Source of the DNA: an uncultured Oscillospiraceae bacterium
GTDB taxonomy: Bacteria; Bacillota; Clostridia; Oscillospirales; Ruminococcaceae
Reading direction: 5' to 3'
Assembly: GCA_934481355.1 (NCBI GenBank)
Contig: CAKSPH010000015.1
Location: 1 to 60,503 of the forward strand
Length of the DNA stretch: 60,503 bases
Part shown: one piece after another, positions 32,989 to 40,717 of the stretch
Numbering within the stretch: position 1 is the first letter of the stretch
Layout of the letters: each line of letters starts with the position of its first letter
Program-made: the position numbers and the translations under genes
Notes under the pieces: generated by a model
Told to the model about the DNA's origin: nothing
Seen by the model: the letters and a program-made list of their open reading frames with translations, nothing else
Database searches by the model: none

Positions 32989-33545
32989 CAGAAAACCACC
33001 TCCCCTGAGATATCCGCAAATTCCGTGAGCAGAGGCTTCAGGAGCTTCCGCGCGCGGCTGAGCTGGGATTTGACGGTGGACTCGCCCGCGCCAAGCGCCT
33101 GACTTATCTGCGCCACCGACATATCCTCAAAGTAAAACAGATGAATGACCGTCCGGTATTTATCCGGGAGCTTCATCACGGCTTTCATCACGGAGAGCCG
33201 CCGCTCCGTCCGCTCGAACTGCTCCTCGCAGCCGGGCTGAGCCTGTTCGTTTTCGGGCAGGAGCATTTTTTCGAGCTCTGCGCCGTCCGCCTTATGTCTG
33301 TTCCATGCGGTGCCTGCGGCGTTGAGGGCGCAGTTCACCGCGCACCGGATAAGCCACGCCTTCCGGTGCTCCTCGTTATTGTATGTAATGCCGGCGCGGA
33401 AATACCGCAGGAACACGTCCTGTGTGACGTCCTCGGCGTCGTTCCGGTCGGCAAGGCGCGCGAAAGCTATCCTGTACACCATCGGCATATAGGACTGCAT
33501 CACCTGTTCGAAACTCTCCGCTGTGCAGAGCGATAGTGTGTCCAT
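32988..33545 (-). CDS. ECF-type RNA polymerase sigma factor
   Basis: Predicted protein of 185 residues. Region 2 (about 15-80) contains RIAFARLADRNDAEDVTQDV, the -10 recognition and core-binding helix. Region 4 (about 120-175) contains MSVAQISQALGAGESTVKSQ with the -35 helix-turn-helix. GGAGAA precedes the ATG. The anti-sigma gene overlaps its stop. An upstream promoter resembling that of the lipoprotein gene at 20945 suggests autoregulation. The role could be cell-envelope stress, but this is inference. Confidence 0.93.
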   Translation of the reverse strand: MDTLSLCTAESFEQVMQSYMPMVYRIAFARLADRNDAEDVTQDVFLRYFRAGITYNNEEHRKAWLIRCAVNCALNAAGTAWNRHKADGAELEKMLLPENEQAQPGCEEQFERTERRLSVMKAVMKLPDKYRTVIHLFYFEDMSVAQISQALGAGESTVKSQLSRARKLLKPLLTEFADISGEVVF

Positions 33546-33591
33546 GTCAATTCTCCGTCGGAATACGGATCTCTCCGTATGAATTCATATA

Positions 33592-33621
33592 TAAAACCGG
33601 GCAGGAATGAAAAAGGTTGCA
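33592..33621 (-). promoter_or_regulatory. Predicted autoregulated ECF promoter
   Basis: On the minus strand TGCAACCTTTTT, seven bases, GCCCGGTTTTA. The lipoprotein gene at 19926 has the same blocks with identical spacing at 20945-20974. AAC at -35 and a CGGTTT block at -10 fit ECF promoters. Repeat A3 ends four bases upstream. Confidence 0.7.
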
Positions 33622-33624
33622 AAT

Positions 33625-33761
33625 TTAATTCGGAATTCGGAATTCTTAATTCGGAATTATTGTGCCGCTTCGCGGCGGCTATTCGATTGTATCGAATTAA
33701 AATACGTCCCGCGAAGCGGGACACCGAAATTCCTAATTACGAATTCTGAATTCCGAATTAA
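33625..33761. repeat. Repeat family A, copy 3
   Basis: 137 bp, TTAATTCGGAATTCGG to TTCCGAATTAA-like end, core in the opposite orientation to copy 1 (ATTCGATTGTATCGAATT). It carries GTCCCGCGAAGCGGGAC. It touches the stop codon of the amidohydrolase gene at 33762 with no gap. Confidence 0.92.
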
Positions 33762-34955
33762 TTAAATGTTTCGTTTGTCCACCGCGATCATTCCCCTGAC
33801 CGCCACCAGCACCGGCCGGGTCATCATGCTTATCGGGTCGTCCGCGTAGAGCGAGAAATCCGCGTCAAGACCGGGCTTCACCGCGCCTATCCTGTCTGAA
33901 ACTCCGAGGACCTCCGCGGCGTTTACCGTGATCCCGCGCAGTGCCTCCTCCCGGGAGAGCCCTCCGCGAACTGCAAGCGCGGCTGTGAGGGGAAGGTACT
34001 GTATCGGGGTCTCCGGGTGGTCGGTGCACAGCGCGAAGCTCATTCCCTTTGCGGAGAGCGCCGCCGGGGTCGCGATGTCGTGATTTGCAAGCTCCGGCTT
34101 GCCCCGGTCGCCGAAAACAGGCCCGAGAACTATCGCCGGCTTGTCCTGCGCGAGCTCCTCCGCGATGAGGGCGCCGTCCGTGCAGTGAATGAGCACATAG
34201 TCCAGCCCAAACTCCCTTGCAAGCCGCTGGGCGGTGAATATATCGTCCGCGCGGTGGCAGTGGAAGTGCGCTTTCAGCGGACGCTCCCTGTCAAACAGCG
34301 GCAGGAGCGCTTCGCACTTTATGTCGAAATCCGGGCGGGATATCTCGTCGTCCGTGCCTTTAAGGCGCTCGTATTCAGCGATATCCTCGCTGTAACGCTT
34401 CGCCTTTATGAGCTGTTCCCTGATTATCGCGGCGGTAGCCATGCGGGTGACCGGAGTTTCGTCCCGGTCGTTGTAGGTGTTCTTGGGGTTCTCGCCGAGG
34501 GCGAATTTCATGGCAACCGGGGACTTCACGATAAGGTCGTCCACCCGGCGGCTTCCCCATGTCTTGATGAGCTCGAACGAGCCGCCTACGGGGTTCGCGG
34601 AGCCCACTCCCGTGCACACCGTGGTGACCCCCGCCGAAACCGCGTCAGCGAAGCACCTGTCCATTGCGTTTATGCTGTCCAGCGCCCGCAGGTGCGGCGT
34701 GGAGGGGTCCGTGTCCTCGTTGCCGTCCTCGCCCTCAAAGCACAGCGCGTCGTTCCACATACCGAGGTGGCAGTGCGCGTCGATGAATCCCGGGAAGAGG
34801 GTCAGCCCCGCGCCGTCTATGACCTCCCCGCCGGGCTCCGGGGAATACGCGGACATATCGCCGGTTTCGGTGAAAACTCCGTCCGCGCACCGCACGAATC
34901 CGCATTCGGAATCATGCCCGGACATCGATACTATTTTAACGTTAATTACTTCCAT
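33762..34955 (-). CDS. Amidohydrolase (imidazolonepropionase-related)
   Basis: Predicted metal-dependent hydrolase of 397 residues with the amidohydrolase TIM barrel. The first metal motif is DAHCHLG; MKFALGENPK could provide the bridging lysine, HFHCHRADD and LIHCTDG the later histidines, and CTDHPE the final aspartate. It ends with the small composite beta domain (GAVKPGLDADFSLYADDP). The physiological substrate is not clear; this subgroup is often annotated only as amidohydrolase. It is bracketed by repeats A3 and A4. No strong promoter of its own was recognised, so it may be read through A4 from the shikimate genes. Confidence 0.88.
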   Translation of the reverse strand: MEVINVKIVSMSGHDSECGFVRCADGVFTETGDMSAYSPEPGGEVIDGAGLTLFPGFIDAHCHLGMWNDALCFEGEDGNEDTDPSTPHLRALDSINAMDRCFADAVSAGVTTVCTGVGSANPVGGSFELIKTWGSRRVDDLIVKSPVAMKFALGENPKNTYNDRDETPVTRMATAAIIREQLIKAKRYSEDIAEYERLKGTDDEISRPDFDIKCEALLPLFDRERPLKAHFHCHRADDIFTAQRLAREFGLDYVLIHCTDGALIAEELAQDKPAIVLGPVFGDRGKPELANHDIATPAALSAKGMSFALCTDHPETPIQYLPLTAALAVRGGLSREEALRGITVNAAEVLGVSDRIGAVKPGLDADFSLYADDPISMMTRPVLVAVRGMIAVDKRNI

Positions 34956-34996
34956 TTTGAACCTTTCCTAAAGAAATAGGGCGATATGCCCCATTT

Positions 34997-35134
34997 CTAA
35001 TTATGAATTCGGAATTAGGAATTAGGAATTTCGGAGTCCCGCTTCGCGGGACATATTTTAATTCGATACAATCGGATACCCGCCGCGACAGCGGCACAAT
35101 AATTCCGAATTAAGAATTCCGAATTCCGAATTAA
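34997..35134. repeat. Repeat family A, copy 4
   Basis: 138 bp, core GTCCCGCTTCGCGGGAC and GATACAATCGGATACCCGCC. It begins a little diverged (TAATTATGAATTCGG). The right end lies one base from the stop codon of aroK. Confidence 0.9.
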
Positions 35135-35135
35135 C

Positions 35136-35654
35136 TTAAAGTCTGCCGTTCTTTTCGAATGCCTGAACCAGCTTGACTATCTCCCCGCATATAACGGTAT
35201 CCTTTGCGTTTCCGTTGACCATCGCCATGGAATTGCGGCGGTATATCTCCGCGCGGGTATCGTATATCTGCCGGAGCTGCTCCGGGGTGTTGTTCACCAC
35301 AAGCGGGCGGTTGGAGTCGTTCTTTATGCGGTCGTAGCAGTTCTCGAACGAGGTGTTGATGTAGACGGAAAGCCCGCTCTCCCGGGCGAACTGCGCGGTA
35401 TGCTCGTTTATGAGCGCTCCACCCCCGGTGGCGACAACGTACCCGCCGCTGAGCTGACGGATATACTTCGCCTCAAGCCGGCGGAAATGCGGCTCGCCGA
35501 ATTTCTCGAAAATCTGCGGTATGGACATTTTCTCGTGCTCCACGATATACCTGTCCATGTCCAGGAACTCCCGTCCCAGCTCCGCCGCCAGCAGCCTGCC
35601 GATGTGGCTCTTGCCGCAGCCCATGAAGCCGCAGAGGTACACGGAAGCGTTCAT
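35136..35654 (-). CDS. aroK: Shikimate kinase
   Basis: Predicted enzyme of 172 residues phosphorylating shikimate to shikimate 3-phosphate. Walker A is GFMGCGKSHIG, the substrate-binding DMDRYIVEHE follows, and ATGGGALINE is the glycine-rich shikimate contact. GGAGGA sits before ATG at 35654. The start overlaps the aroE stop (ATGA), so the two are coupled. The gene is the end of fabD-aroE-aroK, an uncommon mix of fatty acid and aromatic synthesis genes. Confidence 0.93.
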   Translation of the reverse strand: MNASVYLCGFMGCGKSHIGRLLAAELGREFLDMDRYIVEHEKMSIPQIFEKFGEPHFRRLEAKYIRQLSGGYVVATGGGALINEHTAQFARESGLSVYINTSFENCYDRIKNDSNRPLVVNNTPEQLRQIYDTRAEIYRRNSMAMVNGNAKDTVICGEIVKLVQAFEKNGRL

Positions 35655-36502
35655 ATCAGATCCTCCATGTCGAAGATTATCCTGTTGATATCCTCGGTCT
35701 TGTAGGAGGCTCCGTCCCATATCTCGTGAGCCGCGACAGCCTGTAGCACCAGCATCGCCATGCCGGTCATCGCCTTCGCGCCCTTTTCCCGGGCGGTCTT
35801 TGCAAGCAGCGTTACCTTGGGGTTGTACACCGCGTCAAACACGAATCTTACGCCGTCCAGCACCGCTGGAGTGCAGGGCATTCTGTCCACCCTGGGGTAC
35901 ATTCCCACCGGGCAGGCGTTTATCAGCAGGTCGAACTGCGCGCACTCCGGCAGGTCGCATTTATCCAGAGCCGCGCCGCTTATCCAGGCTATCTGCACCT
36001 TTGCGTCAGCCCTGAGCGCCTTTATCTCCTTAACTACCTCGTCTGCGAGAGCCTTGTCGGACCGGAGCGCCGCGATGGTGAGGTCTCCGCCCTCCAGCGC
36101 GGTTTCTATCGCCATCATTCTGCCAACGCCGCCGCAGCCGATGAGCAGCACCCTTGAATTCAGCGAAGCCCCGAGCGCCGCGATTGACTTGGTGAAGCCG
36201 ATAACGTCCGTGTTGTAGCCGACTTTACCGTCCTCTCCGCACTTTATGCAGTTAACGGAGCGGTAACGCTGAGCTCCCGCGTCCAGCCTGTCGCAGAAAT
36301 CTATTATGGAGACCTTGTGCGGGATAGTGATATTGAAGCCGTCCAGGGAAGCGAGGAAGTCGAATTTCCCGCGGAGCTCCTCCGGGGCGATGTCGTACAT
36401 CCCGTAGTCCACCTTTTCGCCGTCCAGTGCGAACAGCGCGGTGTGTATCTGCGGGGAGAGGGAGTGTCCGAGGGGGTGTCCTAAAATTCCGAATTTACGC
36501 AT
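35651..36502 (-). CDS. aroE: Shikimate dehydrogenase
   Basis: Predicted enzyme of 283 residues reducing 3-dehydroshikimate to shikimate with NADPH. The N-terminal GHPLGHSLSPQIH holds the substrate-binding serines, NITIPHK the catalytic lysine, and IGCGGVGRM the Rossmann dinucleotide motif. The ATG at 36502 has AAAGG nine bases upstream; TTG at 36511 and ATG at 36508 are alternatives, and they would overlap the fabD stop. It is placed between fabD and aroK in one operon. Confidence 0.93.
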   Translation of the reverse strand: MRKFGILGHPLGHSLSPQIHTALFALDGEKVDYGMYDIAPEELRGKFDFLASLDGFNITIPHKVSIIDFCDRLDAGAQRYRSVNCIKCGEDGKVGYNTDVIGFTKSIAALGASLNSRVLLIGCGGVGRMMAIETALEGGDLTIAALRSDKALADEVVKEIKALRADAKVQIAWISGAALDKCDLPECAQFDLLINACPVGMYPRVDRMPCTPAVLDGVRFVFDAVYNPKVTLLAKTAREKGAKAMTGMAMLVLQAVAAHEIWDGASYKTEDINRIIFDMEDLI

Positions 36503-36507
36503 GATCA

Positions 36508-37431
36508 TCAACCTTTCAGTGCGGCGAGAGCCTTTTCCAGGGTTTCCGCATTTTCAATGTGCATTGCATTGGAGCCGCGGTCGAATTTCTTCACAAGACC
36601 GGTGAGCACCTTGCCGGGGCCGAGCTCAACGTAGGCCTCGATACCGTCCGCCTGCATAGCGGTGAGCTCGTCAACGAACCTTACCGGCGAGCAGATATGC
36701 GCCGCAAGGTAGGAGGGCATATCCGAGAAGTCGTCCAGCTTTTTACCGTAGAGGTTGGAGTAGAACGCGCATTCCGGCGCCTTAAACGGGAATCCGGCTA
36801 TCTCAGACTTGAATTTCTCAGCGGCTCCCGCCATGAGCTTTGTGTGGAACGCCGCGGAAACAGCAAGCTTCACGGCGCGCTTTCCCATCTCGCCGAACTT
36901 TGCGACAGCCTCGTCCACAGCGGCGGATTCGCCCGCAATGACGGTCTGCTGGGGGCTGTTGTAGTTGGCGGGGGCGCAGAAGCCGTTTACTTCCTCGCAT
37001 ACCTTTGCGATGGTTTCGTTGTCGCTGCCGATGATGGCCGCCATGGAGCCTCCGGTGGCCTCCGCCGCCTCAGCCATTGCCGCAGAGCGGAGCTTTATAG
37101 CTTTGAACGCGTCCTCCATGCCGAGCATTCCGGAAGCATACATAGCCGCGTACTCGCCCAGGGAGTGACCCGCGACCGCGCAGTTGCCGATTCCGTTTTC
37201 GCGCGCCGCCGCCAGCGCAAGCATGGAAGTGGTGAATATAGCCGGCTGAGAGAGCCTTGTCTGCGCGAGCTCCTCCGGGGTGGAATCGCTGAGCTTCTTC
37301 GCGAGGTCGAAGCCCATTATGTCAGAGCCGCACTCGAGTATCTGCTTTGCCGCAGAGGATTTTTCAGCGAGCTCCGCACCCATGCCCGGGTACTGTGAGC
37401 CCTGTCCGGAAAATAAGAAAACTGTTTTCAT
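36508..37431 (-). CDS. fabD: Malonyl-CoA:ACP transacylase
   Basis: Predicted enzyme of 307 residues moving malonyl from CoA to ACP. It begins with the typical MKTVFLFSGQGSQYPGMG; the catalytic serine is Ser90 in GHSLGEY, with the arginine and histidine of the family further on (SAAFHTKLM). GGAGG precedes ATG at 37431. It is separated from the plus-strand fab cluster by the fumarase gene and lies on the opposite strand, heading an operon with aroE and aroK. Confidence 0.95.
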   Translation of the reverse strand: MKTVFLFSGQGSQYPGMGAELAEKSSAAKQILECGSDIMGFDLAKKLSDSTPEELAQTRLSQPAIFTTSMLALAAARENGIGNCAVAGHSLGEYAAMYASGMLGMEDAFKAIKLRSAAMAEAAEATGGSMAAIIGSDNETIAKVCEEVNGFCAPANYNSPQQTVIAGESAAVDEAVAKFGEMGKRAVKLAVSAAFHTKLMAGAAEKFKSEIAGFPFKAPECAFYSNLYGKKLDDFSDMPSYLAAHICSPVRFVDELTAMQADGIEAYVELGPGKVLTGLVKKFDRGSNAMHIENAETLEKALAALKG

Positions 37432-37484
37432 AAGAACCTCCAAGTGTTAAAATGTTTATCGTTATTTTTATAGTGATAGCATGC

Positions 37485-37615
37485 TAATTCGGAATTCGGA
37501 ATTAGGAATCAAATGTGCCGCTGTCGCGGCGGTTATCCGATTGTATCGAATTTTAAACCGTCCCACGAAGTGGGACACAATAATTCCGAATTAAGAATTC
37601 CGAATTCCGAATTAA
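37485..37615. repeat. Repeat family A, copy 5
   Basis: 131 bp, core in the orientation of copy 3 (TTATCCGATTGTATCGAATT) with GTCCCACGAAGTGGGAC. One base separates it from the stop of the fumarase gene. It lies upstream of the fabD operon. Confidence 0.92.
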
Positions 37616-37616
37616 T

Positions 37617-38459
37617 TTAAATTGTTGCTTCTGCGTGCCGGGTCACATGGCACCCGATGTTCACCGCCACCGGAAGCCCCGCGATATGCGTTGCGGATTT
37701 CTCGATATTGACGTACAGCGCCGTAACTGTCCCGCCGAAGCCCTGGGAGCCTATTCCCAGGCGGTTTATGCTGTCCAGCATCTGCTGTTCAAGCTCCGCG
37801 TAGACCGGGTCGGGATTCCGTTTTGAAAGGTCGCGGCAGAGCGCCTTTTTCGCGAGGTACGCGGAATACTCGAAGTCCCCGCCGATGCCAACGCCGACAA
37901 CTATCGGGGGACATGGGTTGCTTCCCGCAAGGCTGACGCACTCGGTCACGAAATCCACGATATCCTGCTTTGAGGCGGACGGCGTGAACATCTTCAGGCG
38001 GCTCATGTTCTCGCTTCCGAAGCCCTTCGGAGCCGCCATGAGATGTATTTTGTCCCCGGGGACTATCCGCGTGTGGATAACGGCGGGGGTGTTGTTGTTC
38101 GTATTTATGCGCTCCAGCGGGTCGCCGACTATCGACAGCCGGAGCTTTCCGCTGACGTAGCCCTGCGCGACTCCCGCGTTGACCGCGTCCTCAAACGGTT
38201 CGCCGGTGATGTGCACGTCCTGACCTATCTCCGCGAATATTACCGCCATGCCCGTGTCCTGGCATATCGGCACGCCGAGCTCCGCCGCGCAGTCGATGTT
38301 GTCTGCTATGTCCGAGAGAACGCTCTGGCACAGGGGGCTTTCCTCCCTGGCGATACTGCCGGTTATGCACTCCTTCATGCCGCAGGGGAGCTTCAGATTA
38401 GCCTGCTCGCACAGCCGCGCCACGGTTTCTGTGATGGCTGATGATGGAATTTCTCGCAT
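37617..38459 (-). CDS. Fumarate hydratase class I, alpha subunit
   Basis: Predicted [4Fe-4S] hydro-lyase subunit of 280 residues, catalysing fumarate to malate (or a tartrate-type variant). The cluster cysteines fit ICQDTGMA, GSNPCPP and the C-terminal NIGCHVTRH. Two-subunit enzymes of anaerobes normally have the beta subunit gene directly behind; here repeat A5 and fabD follow and no beta subunit is in the window. The start follows a weak AAAGGATAT. The gene is divergent from fabH. Confidence 0.9.
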   Translation of the reverse strand: MREIPSSAITETVARLCEQANLKLPCGMKECITGSIAREESPLCQSVLSDIADNIDCAAELGVPICQDTGMAVIFAEIGQDVHITGEPFEDAVNAGVAQGYVSGKLRLSIVGDPLERINTNNNTPAVIHTRIVPGDKIHLMAAPKGFGSENMSRLKMFTPSASKQDIVDFVTECVSLAGSNPCPPIVVGVGIGGDFEYSAYLAKKALCRDLSKRNPDPVYAELEQQMLDSINRLGIGSQGFGGTVTALYVNIEKSATHIAGLPVAVNIGCHVTRHAEATI

Positions 38460-38604
38460 TATCTGTATATCCTTTCTTACCTATAATTATAATAGAATTT
38501 CGCGGGGTGCAGGCAATAAATCCCATGCAAGCCGTAAAATACAATTTTCACTGAAATAATCAGCGGGTAAATCGCCAGTTTTACCGGATTCGTCGAAAAA
38601 ACTG

Positions 38605-38664
38605 TTGACAAAATCGCTGTAATGGGGTAAAATAAATATGGTATGTCATATTCTGCCTAGCAGA
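38605..38664 (+). promoter_or_regulatory. fabH promoter and a possible operator dyad
   Basis: TTGACA (38605-38610), a 17-base spacer and TAAAAT (38628-38633). About 20 bases further lies TCTGCCTAGCAGA (38652-38664), a perfect 5-bp-arm inverted repeat that could bind a regulator of fatty acid synthesis. It is not the known FapR consensus. Confidence 0.6.
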
Positions 38665-38739
38665 TTTCCGGCAGATATGCTATAATGCTGACTATAATAT
38701 TATACTATATGTTGCAAAGAAAATCAAGGAGTATTTTTA

Positions 38740-39738
38740 ATGAGCGGAATTGAGATTTTAGGCACCGGCAGCTATGTTCCGGAATTCGTTGCGGACAACA
38801 ACAGGTTTGCGGAATTCCTGGACACCTCTGACGAGTGGATAACCCCCCGCACCGGAATAAAGCAGCGCCATATCCTCACCGACAAGCCCGGCTATTTCAT
38901 GGGCATTGAGGCGGCGAAAAAGGCGTTGGACGACGCCGGAGTAAAGCCGGAGGAGCTCGACCTTATCCTTGTGTGCACCTGCACGCCGGATTTCTTCTAC
39001 CCCTCCACCGCCTGCCTTATCCAGAAGAAGATAGGCGCGGTGAATGCGGCGGCATTCGACGTCAACAGCGCCTGCACGGGCTTCATCACGGCGACCGACA
39101 TCGCGCAGAAGTACCTCGAAACGGGTCACTACAAGACGATCCTTGTCGTTGCCTGCGAGCGGCTGTCCAATCAGCTTGACTACACCGACCGTTCGATGTG
39201 CATACTGTTCGGTGACGCGGCGGGAGCCGTTGTGTACCGCAGGTCCGACAAGCCGTTCTATTCCATGCTGGGCGCGGACGGCGACGAGTTCGAGGCGCTC
39301 TACTGCAAGATAAACTACGACCCGAACTGCCCGTTCTTCGCAGAAAAGGACCAGCAGTGGGACGGAATGTTCGACACGCCGGAGAAGCAGAAGTTCCTCC
39401 AGAGCGACGGTCACGCGGTCTACAAGTTCGCGGTGAACGCCATGGCGAACGCCGTCAGGAACGTTGCAGAACAGGGCGGCTACGACATAAACGGCCTCGA
39501 CATCGTTATACCGCATCAGGCGAACCTCCGCATAATAAAGAAAGCCACCGAGATACTCGGCATTCCCGAGGAAAAGGTGTACACCAACATCGAGCGCATG
39601 GGCAACGTTTCCAGCGCGTGCATTCCCGTATGCCTTGACGAAATGCGCAGGGCAGGCAGGGTGAAGCCCGGCATGAAGATATGCTTCGTGGGCTTCGGCG
39701 CGGGACTCACCTACGGCGCGCTCATATTCGAGACATGA
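38740..39738 (+). CDS. fabH: Beta-ketoacyl-ACP synthase III
   Basis: Predicted enzyme of 332 residues starting fatty acid synthesis from acetyl-CoA (or branched acyl-CoA) and malonyl-ACP. The catalytic triad is visible: Cys112 in NSACTGF, histidine in IPHQANLR and asparagine in MGNVSSACIP. AAGGAG stands in front of ATG. It opens the plus-strand fab/acc cluster, followed 30 bases later by fabG. Confidence 0.95.
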   Translation: MSGIEILGTGSYVPEFVADNNRFAEFLDTSDEWITPRTGIKQRHILTDKPGYFMGIEAAKKALDDAGVKPEELDLILVCTCTPDFFYPSTACLIQKKIGAVNAAAFDVNSACTGFITATDIAQKYLETGHYKTILVVACERLSNQLDYTDRSMCILFGDAAGAVVYRRSDKPFYSMLGADGDEFEALYCKINYDPNCPFFAEKDQQWDGMFDTPEKQKFLQSDGHAVYKFAVNAMANAVRNVAEQGGYDINGLDIVIPHQANLRIIKKATEILGIPEEKVYTNIERMGNVSSACIPVCLDEMRRAGRVKPGMKICFVGFGAGLTYGALIFET

Positions 39739-39768
39739 TTCAGGACGCAGACGAAAGGACAGAATAAT

Positions 39769-40509
39769 ATGGCAACAGCGATAATCACGGGCTCCAGCCG
39801 CGGAATCGGCGCAGCGATTGCAAAGCGCCTTGCAAAGGACGGCTTCGACATAATCATCAACGACGTATCCCAGGAAATCCTTGACGCCGCAGGAAACGAG
39901 GTCGCAGAGGAATGCCGCGCCCTCGGAGTGCGCGCAGAGTGCTATGCGGCGGACGTTTCCGATTACTCCCAGTGCGAGGCAATGGTTAAGTGGGCAAAGG
40001 AGAGCTTCGGCTCCATAGACGTGCTGATAAACAACGCGGGAATCACCCGGGACGGTCTTATGGCACAGATGAGCGAGGACAGCTACGACCTGGTCATCCG
40101 CGTTAACCAGAAGTCCGTGTTCAACATGACAAAGCTTGTCGGCAAGGTAATGATCCGCCAGAGAAGCGGCAGGATAGTAAACCTCGCTTCCGTTGCTGGA
40201 CTTTACGGCAACCCCGGTCAGATGAACTACTCCGCTTCCAAGGGCGCGATAATCGCCATGACCAAGACCACCGCCAAGGAGCTCGGAAGCCGCGGAATAA
40301 ACTGCAACGCAGTGGCTCCGGGATTCATTCAGACCCCGATGACAGACAAGCTCACCGATGAACAGCGCGCCGCAATGCTGGCTCAGATAGCGATGAAGCG
40401 CTACGGTCAGCCCGAGGAGATAGCGGGCGTCGTATCTTTCCTGTGCAGCCCGGATTCTTCCTACGTTACAGGACAGATAATCGAGATAAGCGGCGGACTG
40501 AGCATGTAA
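39769..40509 (+). CDS. fabG: 3-oxoacyl-ACP reductase
   Basis: Predicted short-chain dehydrogenase of 246 residues reducing 3-ketoacyl-ACP with NADPH. It has the dinucleotide motif GSSRGIGAAIA, NNAGITRDGLM and the catalytic Ser-Tyr-Lys in LASVAGLYGNPGQMNYSASK. GGACAG precedes ATG at 39769. Repeat A6 begins two bases after its stop and separates it from fabF, which may weaken read-through within the cluster. Confidence 0.95.
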   Translation: MATAIITGSSRGIGAAIAKRLAKDGFDIIINDVSQEILDAAGNEVAEECRALGVRAECYAADVSDYSQCEAMVKWAKESFGSIDVLINNAGITRDGLMAQMSEDSYDLVIRVNQKSVFNMTKLVGKVMIRQRSGRIVNLASVAGLYGNPGQMNYSASKGAIIAMTKTTAKELGSRGINCNAVAPGFIQTPMTDKLTDEQRAAMLAQIAMKRYGQPEEIAGVVSFLCSPDSSYVTGQIIEISGGLSM

Positions 40510-40511
40510 AT

Positions 40512-40646
40512 TTAATTCGTAATTCGTAATTCTTAATTCGTAATCTCGGTGCCGCTTCGCGGCGGATTTCAATTTTTGATACAATCGGATAACCGCCGCG
40601 GCAGCGGCACATTTGATTCCGAATTCCTAATTCCGAATTCCGAATT
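40512..40646. repeat. Repeat family A, copy 6, inside the fab cluster
   Basis: 135 bp with TTAATTCGTAATTCG at the left and CCGAATTCCGAATT at the right, core GCCGCTTCGCGGCGG and GATACAATCGGATAACCGCC. It starts two bases after the fabG stop. Its right end lacks the final AA. Confidence 0.9.
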
Positions 40647-40717
40647 TGCAAAGCTCATTTCACCAGTGCAGAAACAATAAAATTAAAAATTACAAATTGT
40701 TGGAGGAACAACGTTTA

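Noticed and set aside
38758..40584. 608-codon open frame on the minus strand opposite fabH and fabG
   Set aside because: It mirrors two certain genes, has no ribosome binding site and no recognisable domain. Long antisense frames are common with this codon bias.
18140..40646. Family A repeats as a CRISPR array
   Set aside because: Copies are kilobases apart, palindromic and separated by genes; no regular spacers and no cas genes.
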